A DNA stretch of 64,000 nucleotides from NCBI GenBank assembly GCA_030373145.1, contig JAUCZK010000006.1:52551-116550 (forward strand). Reading direction: 5' to 3'. Position numbers and translations under genes: made by a program. Under the pieces are notes generated by a model that worked only from the letters and a program-made list of their open reading frames with translations, ran no database searches and had not been told where the DNA came from. Origin of the DNA: Cyanobium sp. CZS48M (GTDB taxonomy: Bacteria; Cyanobacteriota; Cyanobacteriia; PCC-6307; Cyanobiaceae). This document shows positions 27,971 through 38,118 of the stretch, piece by piece (the stretch's first letter is position 1; every line of letters starts with the position of its first letter).

Positions 27971-29706
27971 GCCGGCTTGAACCAGGTGGCCAGCAGGGCC
28001 TTCACCATCGGCACGGCGATGGTGCCGCCGTAGCCACCACTGTTCTCGCCGAAGGCAATGATCACCAGATCGGGCTTCTCAGCTGGGGCATAGCCGCCGA
28101 ACCAGGCGTGGTCCGGGCGCGGCGGGTCTTCGGCCGTGCCGGTCTTGCCGGCCACCGCCGGCAGCCTGGGATCGTTGAGCATGGTGGCGGTGCCGCTCGT
28201 GACCACCTCGCGCAGACCCTGGCGCAGCACCTGGAGCGTGGTGGGCTTGAGGCCGATCCAGGTGCGGGGGGTCTCGCGCTCCACCAGGTGGGGCGTCACC
28301 AGCCAGCCGCCGTTGGCCACAGCCGCATAGAGGCGCGCCATCTGCAGCGGCGTCACCGAAACGGCCCCCTGACCGATCGCTGAAGTGATCGTGTCAACGG
28401 ATGTCCAGGATTCGCCCAGCACTTTTTTCTTCCAGGCCTTGTCCCCCAGCAACCCCGGACTCTCCTCATCGCGCAGTTCAATGCCGGTGAGGCTGCCGTA
28501 GCCCAGGCGCCGCGCCGCTTTGAACAGCTCCTCGGAGCCCACCTTCAGGCCCAGTCGGTAGAAGAAGCTGTTGCTGCTCACCGCCAGGGCGAAGGGGAAA
28601 CCGATGCTGCCGAAGCTGCCGTGATCGGCGTAGCACTGACCGTCGTAGCAGAAGGAGCCGGAGGTGGGGATCGTGGATTTGGGGCCGTAGCGGCCCGATT
28701 CGAGGCCGGCGATCGTGCTGATCAGCTTGAAGGTGCTGGCGGGGGGGAAGGCCCGCATCGCCCTGTTGAGCATGGGCGCTTCCGGGCGGTTGAGGTTGTT
28801 CCACTGGGCCGTGGTGGGGCCTGTGGAGAAGATGTTGGGGTCGAAGTTGGGACGGCTTGCCATGGCGCGGATGGCGCCGGTGCGGGGGTCCATCGCCACG
28901 ATGGCCCCTTTGCTCACCCCATCAAGGGCCTTCTCAGCGGTGCGCTGCAGCTCCAGATCCAGGGTGAGGCGCAGGTCCTTGCCGGCTCGGGCCTGCTTGT
29001 CCCCCAGCACCCGCTGCACCTGGCCCTCGGCATTCACCTCCAGCTGCTGGCCGCCCCACTCGCCGCGCAGGTGGGATTCATAGACCTGCTCCAGCCCGGT
29101 GCGCCCGATGCGGTCCTGCACCCGGTAGCCCTTGTCGGCCAGGCGGGCGAATTCCTCCTCGGTGATGCCGCTGGTGTAGCCGAGCACATGGGCGGCCAGG
29201 GGACCGCCGGGGTAGGAGCGCAGATAGTCGACATCGACTTCGGCGCCATCGAGATTGACCGCCTGCTCCCGGAAGCGCAGCACCTGGACACTGCTGAGGG
29301 AACTGGCCAGCTCGATGCGGTAGCCCTCACCCTGGAGCCCCTCGGTGTAGTTCTGCTCCAGCTGCTGTACCGGCAGCTGGAGCAGCTTTGAGAGCTGGTC
29401 GCGCAGGGCCGGCCAGCTCTCCTTCGGCACCAGCCGGGGCTGGATGTAGAGGTTGTAGGTGAGGCGGCTGGTGGCCAGCACTTCCCCATGGCGGTCGAGC
29501 AGGCGGCCGCGGACGGGGTGACGGGGCACCAGGCGGATGCGGTTCTGGTCGGCCCGCAGGCGGTTTTCGGGGCCCTGGGCCAGCTGCAGCCAGGCCAGGC
29601 GGGCCCCCATCGCCGAGGCCGCCAGCACCACCACCGCCAGCAACCAGGCCGGCTGATGACTCATGCCCGAGTGCCGCGATGGGCCGGGCTGGAATCCAGT
29701 GGCCAT
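27955..29706 (-). CDS. mrdA: Penicillin-binding protein 2 (elongation transpeptidase)
   Basis: This class B PBP works with RodA in lateral wall synthesis. In 583 residues: one N-terminal membrane anchor (WLLAVVVLAASAMGARLAWL), pedestal domain with VRGRLLDRHGEVLATSRLTY, and a transpeptidase domain with SxxK (AFPPASTFKLIS), SxN (AVSSNSFFYRLG) and KTG (AVAGKTGTAEDP). ATG 29706 is 4 bp after the upstream stop; ATG 29664 (MSHQPAW) is an equally possible start. Its 3' end overlaps sqdX by 16 bp. Confidence 0.93.
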   Translation of the reverse strand: MATGFQPGPSRHSGMSHQPAWLLAVVVLAASAMGARLAWLQLAQGPENRLRADQNRIRLVPRHPVRGRLLDRHGEVLATSRLTYNLYIQPRLVPKESWPALRDQLSKLLQLPVQQLEQNYTEGLQGEGYRIELASSLSSVQVLRFREQAVNLDGAEVDVDYLRSYPGGPLAAHVLGYTSGITEEEFARLADKGYRVQDRIGRTGLEQVYESHLRGEWGGQQLEVNAEGQVQRVLGDKQARAGKDLRLTLDLELQRTAEKALDGVSKGAIVAMDPRTGAIRAMASRPNFDPNIFSTGPTTAQWNNLNRPEAPMLNRAMRAFPPASTFKLISTIAGLESGRYGPKSTIPTSGSFCYDGQCYADHGSFGSIGFPFALAVSSNSFFYRLGLKVGSEELFKAARRLGYGSLTGIELRDEESPGLLGDKAWKKKVLGESWTSVDTITSAIGQGAVSVTPLQMARLYAAVANGGWLVTPHLVERETPRTWIGLKPTTLQVLRQGLREVVTSGTATMLNDPRLPAVAGKTGTAEDPPRPDHAWFGGYAPAEKPDLVIIAFGENSGGYGGTIAVPMVKALLATWFKPAQAAS

Positions 29707-29710
29707 CGCC

Positions 29711-30100
29711 TCAGGCCCCGAGGCGGCGCTCGAGGTCCTCCAGGCGCCCGGACATGCGCGCCAGGGCCTCCTGCAGCGCCAGCCGTTCGTCAGCTTCGCT
29801 GACGGCGGCGGGCGACGGGCCGCTCAGATCCGTAGAGAAATCAGAGGGCACATCGCGCACCTCCACTTTCACCACGGGGTTGCCCAACCCGGGTTGCACC
29901 TGATCGAGGCTCTCACGCACGGCCCTGGCGGCCGCATCCCCCTCCTGGCGCAGCTGGGCCAGGGGATCGTCGGTGGCGGTGAAGGCCTCCACCACCTGGC
30001 GGGGTCCACCCCGGCGGGCCCGATCCACCATGGCGATGCCCACCGGAAGGATCTCCTCCATCAGGGTGAGCCGCAGGGCATCAAAGGGATCGGCAGCCAT
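29711..30100 (-). CDS. Small helical protein of unknown function
   Basis: This 129-residue protein from ATG 30100 (MAADPFDALRLTLMEEILP) has helical N- and C-termini; the last part, ERLALQEALARMSGRLEDLE, looks coiled-coil. There are no catalytic motifs or membrane segments. It is packed 4 bp upstream of the PBP2 gene on the same strand, so a wall-related adaptor role is possible but unproven. An ATG at 30139 would extend it by 13 residues. Confidence 0.72.
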   Translation of the reverse strand: MAADPFDALRLTLMEEILPVGIAMVDRARRGGPRQVVEAFTATDDPLAQLRQEGDAAARAVRESLDQVQPGLGNPVVKVEVRDVPSDFSTDLSGPSPAAVSEADERLALQEALARMSGRLEDLERRLGA

Positions 30101-30183
30101 GGCAGAACTCCTGAAGCGAACGCCGCTGGCAAGCACCATCGGACCGTTTCGCCAGTCTGACGCCCAGCAGAGCGCCGGAGGGT

Positions 30184-30792
30184 TCAGGGGGTGCGCTGGA
30201 TCCCGGGCTCGAGGATCACCGCCCGGCAGAACTCACGGGACCCTACCCACCAGCCGCCCACCACGGCCAGGGCCAGGGCAGCGGTGATGGGCAGCAGCGC
30301 CTGGCGAGTCATGTCGAGGCTGAACCACTCGCCCCAGCCCCGCAGGGTCCGCTCACGATCAAAGCGACGGCGTTCGCGCTGCTCCAGCTTCAAGCGGCGC
30401 TGCAGCGATTTCTCCACCCAGCGCTCGAAGGCCCGCTTCTTGGTGACCGCCATCTTGCGCTCCACCTCCAGCAGGTGGCCGGCGCTGAGATCGGGGTGGA
30501 AGGTGCTGATCAGCTCCAGGCTCTTGATGAACATCTCCACGGCGCCATCCTTGATCTGGCGGTCACCGTCACTGAGTTCCTCCCAGTGCACTTCCGGGTA
30601 GAAACGGCCACGGTTGGCCAGAATCTGCTCCTCCGGCAACTGACCGGGTTCGCGCAACCAGCGATCGGTGTTGGCATCGAAGCGACGCCAGTAGAGGAAG
30701 GGATTGAGATAGATGGTCTTCCCCCCCAGCAGGATGCTGTCCTGCTGCAGGCGGCGCTGCACCTGGGGATCCTGCTGGGTGACGGCGGTCAA
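30184..30792 (-). CDS. Single-TM protein of unknown function
   Basis: This 202-residue protein begins MTAVTQQDPQVQRRLQQDSI, has conserved-looking GGKTIYLNPFLYWRRFDANT and a long basic helical region (EKSLQRRLKLEQRERRRFDR). It ends with one membrane helix (ALLPITAALALAVVGGWWVG) near the C-terminus. It resembles a tail-anchored membrane protein. I do not recognise the family. It lies in the guaA-PBP2 gene string. Confidence 0.75.
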   Translation of the reverse strand: MTAVTQQDPQVQRRLQQDSILLGGKTIYLNPFLYWRRFDANTDRWLREPGQLPEEQILANRGRFYPEVHWEELSDGDRQIKDGAVEMFIKSLELISTFHPDLSAGHLLEVERKMAVTKKRAFERWVEKSLQRRLKLEQRERRRFDRERTLRGWGEWFSLDMTRQALLPITAALALAVVGGWWVGSREFCRAVILEPGIQRTP

Positions 30793-30850
30793 GGGAAACA
30801 GGCTGGGAGCCGATGGTATCGAACACAGGCCGCTGGGGCCAGCGCTCCGC

Positions 30851-32449
30851 CTATTCCCACTCGATCGTGCCGGGGGGCTTGCTGGTGATGTCGAGCACCA
30901 CCCGGTTCACCCCCTGCACCTCATTGACGATCCGGTTGGAGATGCGCTCCAACAGGTCGTAGGGCAGGCGGGACCAGTCGGCGGTCATGCCGTCTTCGCT
31001 GGAGACGCAGCGCAGCACGATCGGATAGGCATAGGTGCGCTTGTCGCCCATCACACCGACGCTGCGCACCGGCAGCAGCACGGCAAAGGCCTGCCAGATC
31101 TCGTGATAGAGGCCGGCGGCATTCACCTCCTCGCGCACGATCAGGTCAGCGTCGCGCAGGATGTTGAGCTTCTCAGCGCTCACCTCGCCGAGGATGCGAA
31201 TCGCCAGACCAGGGCCCGGGAAGGGGTGGCGGCGCACGATTTCCTCGGGCAGGCCGAGGCTGCGGCCCACCTTGCGCACCTCATCCTTGAACAGGCGCCG
31301 CAGGGGCTCCACCAGCTTGAACTGCAGATCCTTGGGCAGCCCGCCCACGTTGTGGTGGCTCTTGATCTTCACCGCCACCCGCTCGCCGGTTTTGGGATCG
31401 AGGTTGGTGCCGGCCGACTCGATCACATCGGGGTAAAGCGTGCCCTGGGCGAGGTAATCGAAAGGTCCGAGCCGCTTGCTTTCCTCCTCGAACACACGGA
31501 TGAATTCAGCACCGATGATCTTGCGCTTCTGCTCAGGATCGGTGATGCCATCGAGCTTGGCGAGGAAGCGATCACGGGCATTGATGTACTCAACCCGGAT
31601 ATGGAACTGCGCATCAAAGAACTCAGTGAGGAACTCCGGCTCCCCCTTGCGCATGAAGCCCTGGTCGATGAACATGCAGGTGAGCTGATCACCGATGGCC
31701 CGGTGCAGCAGGAAGGCCAGCGTGGAAGAATCAACCCCGCCGGAGAGCGCCAGCAGCACTCGCTTATCCCCCACCCGCTCGCGCACATCGGCCAGGGCTT
31801 CGTCAATGAAGGTGGCCGTGGTCCAGTCGGGTTCGCAGCCGCAGATATGATAAACGAAGTTGCGGATCATCGCCATTCCGCCGATGGAATGCACCACTTC
31901 GGGGTGGAACTGCACGCCATACAGACGCCGCTGGTGATCGGCCACCGCCGCTTCCGGGGTGTTGTCGGTGTGGGCGAGGCGGCTGAAGCCCGGCGGCAGG
32001 GCCTGAACCGAATCCCCGTGGCTCATCCACATCGTTGAGCCATGCTCCACGTTGGTGAGCAGATCGACCGGATCATCCACATAAAGGGGCGCCTTGCCGT
32101 ACTCGCCCCTGCCGGCGGCCACTACCTGACCGCCGAGCTGCTGGACCATCAGCTGCATGCCGTAGCAGACCCCCAATACCGGAATGCCCAGGCCCCAGAT
32201 GGCGGGATCGCACAGGGGTGCCCCCTCCTCGTAGACCGAACTGGGGCCGCCGCTGAGGATGATTCCCTTCGGTGCCAGCCGTTGGATCTCCTCCACGCTG
32301 GTGGCATAGCCCAGCACCAGGGAATAGACCTCAGTTTCCCTCACCCGCCTGGCAATCAGCTCGGAGTACTGGGAGCCGAAATCGAGGATGACGATCGCCG
32401 GCAGGCGTGAGCTCTCGGGCTGTTCGGTCGAGGGGGACGGGTGGGACAT
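30851..32449 (-). CDS. guaA: GMP synthase (glutamine-hydrolysing)
   Basis: GuaA aminates XMP to GMP. The 532-residue protein has the class I glutamine amidotransferase domain ([20 protein letters not shown], nucleophile Cys in [11 protein letters not shown], His/Glu in [10 protein letters not shown]), the ATP pyrophosphatase P-loop [17 protein letters not shown], and the dimerisation domain ending [13 protein letters not shown]. Start ATG 32449; the frame is open to 32488. It follows cbiD by 35 bp. Confidence 0.97.
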   Translation of the reverse strand: MSHPSPSTEQPESSRLPAIVILDFGSQYSELIARRVRETEVYSLVLGYATSVEEIQRLAPKGIILSGGPSSVYEEGAPLCDPAIWGLGIPVLGVCYGMQLMVQQLGGQVVAAGRGEYGKAPLYVDDPVDLLTNVEHGSTMWMSHGDSVQALPPGFSRLAHTDNTPEAAVADHQRRLYGVQFHPEVVHSIGGMAMIRNFVYHICGCEPDWTTATFIDEALADVRERVGDKRVLLALSGGVDSSTLAFLLHRAIGDQLTCMFIDQGFMRKGEPEFLTEFFDAQFHIRVEYINARDRFLAKLDGITDPEQKRKIIGAEFIRVFEEESKRLGPFDYLAQGTLYPDVIESAGTNLDPKTGERVAVKIKSHHNVGGLPKDLQFKLVEPLRRLFKDEVRKVGRSLGLPEEIVRRHPFPGPGLAIRILGEVSAEKLNILRDADLIVREEVNAAGLYHEIWQAFAVLLPVRSVGVMGDKRTYAYPIVLRCVSSEDGMTADWSRLPYDLLERISNRIVNEVQGVNRVVLDITSKPPGTIEWE

Positions 32450-32484
32450 AACGACCGAATCACGGCCTGCCTGGCCTTTTGGGC

Positions 32485-33645
32485 TCACCCTAGGTCGTGC
32501 CGGAAAGCCTTCAGCAGCTCCTGGCCGCAGGGGCCCGCCACCCGCAGCTGCCGTGCCCGATCGAACAGCGCCGCCCCGATCCGGGTGGGGAAACGGCCGT
32601 AGCGGGCCAGGTAGGCCTGGCTGCGGGTCTCGATCGCCAGGGCCAGGCGCGCCTCGATCCGGGCCGCCAGCGGCCCATCGAGCTCCTGCAACTCCGCCAG
32701 GGCCGCCTCCACCGTGGGCGCCTGGAACAAGCGCTGCAGCTCGGGGCCGCCCATCCCCTCAAGCGCCGCCAGGGCCGTGAGCACCTCGGCGCGGCCATCG
32801 GCCAGGTGGTGGTGGGTGTGGAAGATCCCTCCCGCCAGCTTGATCAACTTGCCGTGGTAACCGAACAGCAGCAGCCGCTCCACGCCGGCTTCGGCCGCCG
32901 CCACGATCAGGGGGCCGAGCCAGTTGCCGGCCTTGAGCAGCAGGCCAACGGGCAGCCCCAGCCGGGGCGCCAGATCCAGCCCGTTCTCTCCGATCACCAG
33001 CACCAGATCGCGGGGATGGGGCGAGCGGGGCCACTGGCGCAGGGTTTCGAGGCACTGCTCCAACCGATCGGGAGCGGCGCTGCTCTGGACCACGGCCTGG
33101 GTGCCGATCAGGGCCAGGCCGTCCACCACCCCGAAGGCTTCATTGCTGGTGCGGCCGGCCAGCTCCCGGCCCCGGGGGAACACCAGCTGCAGCCGCAATC
33201 CGCGCCCCGCTGGCAACAGGGGCAGGAGATTGACCTCCAGCAGGCGGCGGGCATAGGCGGAGAGGCACAGCTCCCGGCTGCCGGCCAACACCCCCAGCCC
33301 CTCCCCCGCCTCCAGCAGCAGCCGCTGGGATGGCCCCTCCCCCTGGGGCAGCTCCCACCAACTGGCCCGCACCCACACCAGCAGGCCCCGGGTGAGGTCG
33401 AGGCCATCGCCCGGATCGCAGCGGGCCATGCCCAGGGCCTGACCATCGCCGAGGGCGGCGGCGGCCTCCACCGGCACCAGCTCAACGCCAGGCGGCTCCA
33501 GCAGCTCCAGCGGCTGGGCCTCGCTGCTGCCCCTGGGAGTCGCGGCGTCAGGCGCCCGGCCCTCGGCCTGCAGCAACGCCTGCAGGGCTGCGCGGGCTGC
33601 CGCCGCCACCCAGACCGGCAGGGTGAAGGGCGTCGCTTGGGTCAT
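32485..33645 (-). CDS. cbiD: Cobalt-precorrin-5B C1-methyltransferase
   Basis: CbiD methylates C-1 of the corrin ring in the anaerobic cobalamin pathway. The 386-residue protein shows [38 protein letters not shown] and the family signature [20 protein letters not shown]. Start ATG 33645 ([12 protein letters not shown]). No cobalamin riboswitch was recognised upstream. It is divergent from the aminotransferase gene, 134 bp apart. Confidence 0.93.
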   Translation of the reverse strand: MTQATPFTLPVWVAAAARAALQALLQAEGRAPDAATPRGSSEAQPLELLEPPGVELVPVEAAAALGDGQALGMARCDPGDGLDLTRGLLVWVRASWWELPQGEGPSQRLLLEAGEGLGVLAGSRELCLSAYARRLLEVNLLPLLPAGRGLRLQLVFPRGRELAGRTSNEAFGVVDGLALIGTQAVVQSSAAPDRLEQCLETLRQWPRSPHPRDLVLVIGENGLDLAPRLGLPVGLLLKAGNWLGPLIVAAAEAGVERLLLFGYHGKLIKLAGGIFHTHHHLADGRAEVLTALAALEGMGGPELQRLFQAPTVEAALAELQELDGPLAARIEARLALAIETRSQAYLARYGRFPTRIGAALFDRARQLRVAGPCGQELLKAFRHDLG

Positions 33646-33779
33646 CGGCTGGAGCCTGGCTGCGGGATGGATCGGGACTCTGGATAGGGAGCTGGGGCCG
33701 GGCGCTGAAGTGGGCCGTGGCACCTTCGTTTTTTAAGGTGGTGAATTGGGCCGCCGCGCCCGTCCCCCCAGCGCCCCCC

Positions 33780-34931
33780 ATGCAGGACAAGCTCACCCTG
33801 ATGATCCCCGGCCCCACGCCGGTGCCGGAAACCGTCCTGCTGGCCATGAGCCGCCACCCGATCGGCCATCGCAGCGCCGAATTCCAGGCGATCGTGAAGC
33901 GCACCAGCGCGCAGCTCAAGTGGCTGCATCAGACCGAAGGGGATGTGCTGGCCATCACCGGCAGCGGCACCGCCGCCATGGAGGCGGGCATCATCAACGT
34001 GCTGAGCCGGGGCGACAAGGTGCTCTGCGGGGACAACGGCAAGTTCGGTGAGCGCTGGGTGAAGGTGGCCCGGGCCTACGGCCTGGAGGTGGAGGTGATC
34101 CGCGCCGACTGGGGCCAGCCCCTGGATCCGGAGGCCTTCCGCCAGGCCCTTGAGGCCGACAGCGACAAACAGATCCGCGCGGTGATCCTCACCCACTCGG
34201 AAACCTCCACCGGGGTGATCAACGACCTGGAAACGATCTCCCGTCATGTGCATGCCCATGGCCAGGCCTTAGTGGTGGCTGACTGCGTCACCAGCCTGGG
34301 GGCCTGCCCGGTGCCGGTGGATGCCTGGGGCCTCGACGTGGTGGGCTCGGGCTCCCAGAAGGGCTACATGATGCCGCCGGGCCTGGCCTTTGTGGCCATG
34401 AGCGAGCGGGCCTGGGAGGCACACAAGCGCTCCGACCTGCCCAAGTTCTACCTGGATCTGGGCAAGTACCGGAAATCAGCCGCCGCAGACAGCAACCCCT
34501 TCACGCCGCCGGTGACGCTGTACTACGCCCTGGAAGCCGCCCTCGAGATGATGCAGCAGGAAGGATTGGAGGGCATTTTCGCCCGCCATGCCCGGCTGCA
34601 GCGGGCCACCCAGGCCGCCATGCGCGCCATCGGCCTGCCCCTTTACGCCGCGGAAGGCCACGGCAGCCCGTCGATCACGGCGGTGGCCCCCGAGGGCCTC
34701 GACGCCGAGGTGCTGCGCAAAAAAGTGAAGGAGCGCTACGACATTCTGCTGGCGGGCGGACAGGACGACCTCAAGGGCAAGGTGTTCCGCATCGGTCACC
34801 TGGGCTTCGTCTGTGATCGCGACGTACTGACGGCAGTGGCCGCCATCGAAGCGACCCTTCAGGAGCTGGGGGCCGCCAGCCAGCCGGTGGGGTCAGGCCT
34901 GGCCGCCGCGGCCAGGGAGCTGGCGGCCTGA
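33780..34931 (+). CDS. Class V aminotransferase (alanine-glyoxylate / serine-pyruvate type)
   Basis: This 383-residue PLP enzyme begins MQDKLTLMIPGPTPVPETVL, has ITGSGTAAMEAGIINVLSRG, the Asp region VVADCVTSLGACPVPVDAWG and the PLP-Lys motif VVGSGSQKGYMMPPG. This family includes the photorespiratory serine/alanine:glyoxylate aminotransferase and the former 'soluble hydrogenase 42 kDa subunit'. Glyoxylate transamination in photorespiration is likely; substrates are inferred. Start ATG 33780. Confidence 0.92.
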   Translation: MQDKLTLMIPGPTPVPETVLLAMSRHPIGHRSAEFQAIVKRTSAQLKWLHQTEGDVLAITGSGTAAMEAGIINVLSRGDKVLCGDNGKFGERWVKVARAYGLEVEVIRADWGQPLDPEAFRQALEADSDKQIRAVILTHSETSTGVINDLETISRHVHAHGQALVVADCVTSLGACPVPVDAWGLDVVGSGSQKGYMMPPGLAFVAMSERAWEAHKRSDLPKFYLDLGKYRKSAAADSNPFTPPVTLYYALEAALEMMQQEGLEGIFARHARLQRATQAAMRAIGLPLYAAEGHGSPSITAVAPEGLDAEVLRKKVKERYDILLAGGQDDLKGKVFRIGHLGFVCDRDVLTAVAAIEATLQELGAASQPVGSGLAAAARELAA

Positions 34932-34945
34932 GGAACCGCAGTAAG

Positions 34946-34973
34946 GCCCGGAGCTGACGCGTTCAGCTCGGGC
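34946..34973 (+). terminator. Hairpin after aminotransferase gene
   Basis: GCCCGGAGCTGA (34946-34957) pairs with TCAGCTCGGGC (34963-34973), leaving one bulged G and a 5-nt loop. It sits 15 bp after the aminotransferase stop and just before tRNA-Gly. The downstream tract has only CCCTTT, so a terminator role is plausible but weak. Confidence 0.5.
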
Positions 34974-35001
34974 TGATCACCCTTTGCTAGGGTCAATCAA
35001 T

Positions 35002-35073
35002 GCGGGTGTAATTCAGTGGTAGAATGTCAGCTTCCCAAGCTGAACGTCGCCGGTTCGAGTCCGGTCACCCGCT
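35002..35073 (+). tRNA. trnG: tRNA-Gly (CCC)
   Basis: A complete cloverleaf reads from the sequence. The acceptor GCGGGTG pairs with CACCCGC, the D-arm carries AGTGGTA, the anticodon stem TCAGC/GCTGA frames loop TTCCCAA with anticodon CCC, and the T-arm is GCCGGTTCGAGTCCGGT. The discriminator is T; CCA is not encoded. The integrase 126 bp downstream suggests that the 3' half is the element's attachment site. Confidence 0.95.
35050..35073. other. Putative left attachment site (attL) in tRNA-Gly 3' end
   Basis: Tyrosine recombinases of tRNA-borne elements usually cross over in the T-arm/acceptor 3' part and restore the gene. The intact tRNA next to an outward-facing integrase fits that. I searched the right part of the window by eye for a second copy of GGTTCGAGTCCGGTCACCC and found none, so the call rests on context only. 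Confidence 0.4.
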
Positions 35074-35199
35074 TCTAGTCCAGGACTGAGAAATTCCACG
35101 AAAAGCCAGTCTGGCACTGGCTTTAGGGTTGCCAGCGGCTGACTGCTCGTGACAGGCCGTGCCAGGCTGTAGAGCCGACCTTCTCACAGACCTTCTCAC

Positions 35200-36462
35200 A
35201 TGGCTGAGGCAGCCCCCTGGGAGATCGCCATCCGCGTCGAAACCGCTCATGCCTTGTCCCGCAAGGGATGTCCGAGGGGTTGGGCCCTCACAGAGCACCG
35301 AGGCTTCGCCAGGCTCAACATCACCGCCAAAGCGGGCGGCGGCAAGCGGCGTCAGCTACAACTTCCGATCCCCTGGCACTTCGATCACGCCAAGAAGATT
35401 GGCGAAGCCGTTTGTAGAATCTACGACGATTTCAGCAGCGGGATAGAACCAGAGCTGGCAGCGAAGAAGATTACATTCTCTTCTCCGGGGGAAGAAAATC
35501 GCGACTCGGGAGCCAACAGCAAGGGGGAGCCTGCGCTGCAAACAGACTGGAACGAGTTGATCGAGCACTACCGCGAGCACAAGATCCGCAGTGGTGAAAT
35601 CAAGGCCTCGACCTGGACACGGGTGCACCGCCACCACATGAAGCTTGTGTCGGAAGCGGTCACCTCCCGCCAACCTCCCCGCAGCGCGGTCCAGCTGCTC
35701 GATCGCCTGACCTTCCACTGGGCAGACAAGCCAGGGGGGCGAACCCGTCAGATCCAGATGCAGGCCACCTCAGCCCTGCTCCGCTGGGCGGTCACTCAGG
35801 GCCATCTCTCGGCAGCCAGCTGGGAGCCACCAACCGACCTGAGCCCTTTCGTGGGGCGCTCTCGAACAGCGAAGGCCGTCACGACCCCCCTGGAGGTGGA
35901 GCACATCCTGGCCTTGGTCCGCGCCCTGCCCGATCAACGCTGGCGGCTCGGCTTCAAGCTGATGGCCGCCTATGGCCTCCGCCCAGAGGAGCTGCAGCAC
36001 CTTCAGCTTCGTGATGGGCGCCTGTGGTGCACCTATGAAAAGGTGGCTTCCCGGGGCAAGACCAAGCCCCGTGCACTGCGACTGCTCCCCAGCGATGGCT
36101 GGGCAGCCGACTGGAAGCTGACCGAGCGGTTCTCCCCGGACCACCTGCCTCCGATGAGGGCGGGCTTCGGGGGGAACGATTTCGGACAGTACCTGCGCCG
36201 GCGCTCCCTCTGGGAGAAACTCCGCCAGGAGTACGAGGCCAAGGGGGAGAAGCTTGTGCCCTACTCCTGCCGGCACGGCTACGCGCACCGGGCCCACGTG
36301 ATCTGTGACCTGCCGCCCAAGGTGGTGGCCGCGGCGATGGGCCACAGCGTTCAGACGCACCTGGCGGCCTACAGCCGCTGGTGCGGGGATGACGTGGTCG
36401 ATGAGGCGTTCGAGAGGGCTGCTTGCCGGCTGCGGCCTCGTGACCTTCAAGGGCTGGATTGA
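35200..36462 (+). CDS. Tyrosine-type site-specific integrase
   Basis: This 420-residue protein has an N-terminal arm-binding-like region, a core-binding SAM-like domain (about 115-220) and a catalytic domain. Catalytic residues: Arg in AAYGLRPEELQHLQ near 258, the SCRHGYAHRAH box near 355 (variant of HxxR), then MGHSVQTHLAAYSRW holding His and the nucleophile Tyr near 390. It starts 126 bp beyond tRNA-Gly and points into the element. It is convergent with the GDSL gene. Confidence 0.9.
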   Translation: MAEAAPWEIAIRVETAHALSRKGCPRGWALTEHRGFARLNITAKAGGGKRRQLQLPIPWHFDHAKKIGEAVCRIYDDFSSGIEPELAAKKITFSSPGEENRDSGANSKGEPALQTDWNELIEHYREHKIRSGEIKASTWTRVHRHHMKLVSEAVTSRQPPRSAVQLLDRLTFHWADKPGGRTRQIQMQATSALLRWAVTQGHLSAASWEPPTDLSPFVGRSRTAKAVTTPLEVEHILALVRALPDQRWRLGFKLMAAYGLRPEELQHLQLRDGRLWCTYEKVASRGKTKPRALRLLPSDGWAADWKLTERFSPDHLPPMRAGFGGNDFGQYLRRRSLWEKLRQEYEAKGEKLVPYSCRHGYAHRAHVICDLPPKVVAAAMGHSVQTHLAAYSRWCGDDVVDEAFERAACRLRPRDLQGLD

Positions 36463-36480
36463 GCCTCCACAGTCCTGCGG

Positions 36481-38085
36481 CTATTTCCCCAGCAGGGAAA
36501 CTGCCTGGACAACGAAGTCTATGGCCTGATCCACTTCGACAATGTCGTGTAGAACTGCAATGGGACTCTGGCGCAGTGAATCCTCGTTGATGACCCTGTC
36601 CCAGTCGATCGAGGCTCCGCTGGGCGCCGAGCCATTTTCCCTGAATGCCTTGAGGAATTCCGAGGCAATGATGCCCTGCCCGATCACCGTCGGGTGAATG
36701 CCGTCCAGGCTGAAGATGCCGCCGTCAGTTACGCCTCCATCAGCGCTGACCCGATAAAACTTGGTGTTCAGTGGAGGGTACATCCACTGAAGCTCTTGTG
36801 GGTACACATAGCTAGGCATGCCGCTATTCCTTTTCCATGCCATATCCGAGAGGACATTGGCGATATCAACGACAACAAAGGCATCCCGGTGAAGCTCGGA
36901 GTTCTTCTTTGCAACCAGAGCCCTGATTGTTTTGTTGTACTCGATGATTACCTTGTCAATGAACAGAGCATCCCTGAACCTCATGAATTTTCGTTCGTCT
37001 CGAATTGCCGTTGACTCATTCACTCCATAGTACTTGTAATATTCATAATAGCGAAACTGCTTGACGGCCTGCCCCAAAGAAACTCGCGGATCATCCACAA
37101 GCCTTGCCTCCCCAAAACCCTCCAGCATTGGCGCGATAGTAACGAGAGGAACTGTGCCGACATAAATCTTCCAGTTCGTCGTCTTGTTGTTTTTTAGCGC
37201 TGCTATGACTTTCTCCAGCAGCAACTTGTAGTCATGCTCAAAATCTTTGGGATGCCACAGGTTGTAGTCAGGTGACTGCGGGTTTTTGCGAGAGCCGTGG
37301 CTGGCTGATGAGCCCGGGGTCATCTTCACCCTGAGATCGAATATGGTGCCCAGAGCATTGTTGGCGCCGAGCCAGAGGATCAGGTTGTCAACTCCTTCCG
37401 ACTCGGCAACGTGTTGCAGCCACCTGATTGCTGAATACTCCTGATACTTATTGCTGGCTTGAGGATTGAGCACACGATGCGCCGCCCTGTAGAACGGACT
37501 GCTGGCAACAGCAAGCCCCTTGTTGTTGCTCAGGCCACTGGGGTCCTGGCGGATGCGTTCTTCGCAGAGTGATGGCGTCACTTCCCACGCGTCGGCGACC
37601 CGCATTCCTTCGACCGCGCAGTTATCAGTGAAATCGTGCGGATAGCCCTGAATTGGACGTCCAACAGCGCCACCACCCCTTTCGTAGAAATCCTCTGCTT
37701 TGTCCAGAAAAGATGAGATATCAAAGAAGATCCTCACCCATTCCAGGCCATTGATGTCGGTCCCGTATCTTGTCTGGATCAGCCGGAAGATCCGCTCCAG
37801 ATCAAATTTCAATTTCTCCTCTGGCCACCTGAGAAACCGATAGTTTCTTTCGCTTACCTTCAGCGCTCTTGCCAGATACGTGCTGTAGCAATTCTCGGTG
37901 TAAGCAGTGCACCCGCTACGGAATCCCTGGGAGATGCTGTCGCCTATGGTGAATAGTTTTCCCACCGATCTGAGCCCAGTTGACATCCCCCATGTGGTAG
38001 TCACGCCATGGAGTGAGCGATTGCTGCCTTCATGACTCTTACAGTCGGCCATGCAGCTGCGGAGGCCAGCGACTGCCCATGCCAA
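36481..38085 (-). CDS. SGNH/GDSL-family hydrolase (element cargo)
   Basis: This 534-residue protein has the SGNH blocks: GDSISQGF (block I Ser) near residue 48, LWLGANNAL (block III; Asn where many have GxND) near 243, and FSLDGIHPTVIGQG (block V Asp/His) near 473. Such enzymes are esterases or acylhydrolases, some acting on polysaccharide acetyl groups. Base composition is visibly more AT-rich than flanking phage genes, and its position next to the integrase is typical for accessory cargo. The start is uncertain: ATG 37986 or 38052 would shorten it. No clear signal peptide. Confidence 0.8.
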   Translation of the reverse strand: MAWAVAGLRSCMADCKSHEGSNRSLHGVTTTWGMSTGLRSVGKLFTIGDSISQGFRSGCTAYTENCYSTYLARALKVSERNYRFLRWPEEKLKFDLERIFRLIQTRYGTDINGLEWVRIFFDISSFLDKAEDFYERGGGAVGRPIQGYPHDFTDNCAVEGMRVADAWEVTPSLCEERIRQDPSGLSNNKGLAVASSPFYRAAHRVLNPQASNKYQEYSAIRWLQHVAESEGVDNLILWLGANNALGTIFDLRVKMTPGSSASHGSRKNPQSPDYNLWHPKDFEHDYKLLLEKVIAALKNNKTTNWKIYVGTVPLVTIAPMLEGFGEARLVDDPRVSLGQAVKQFRYYEYYKYYGVNESTAIRDERKFMRFRDALFIDKVIIEYNKTIRALVAKKNSELHRDAFVVVDIANVLSDMAWKRNSGMPSYVYPQELQWMYPPLNTKFYRVSADGGVTDGGIFSLDGIHPTVIGQGIIASEFLKAFRENGSAPSGASIDWDRVINEDSLRQSPIAVLHDIVEVDQAIDFVVQAVSLLGK

Positions 38086-38118
38086 CGGGATGTTGGAGGC
38101 ATCACCAAGGACGTCCGA

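Noticed and set aside
33646..33779. Cobalamin riboswitch before cbiD
   Set aside because: The intergenic region is too short and shows no B12-box-like sequence.
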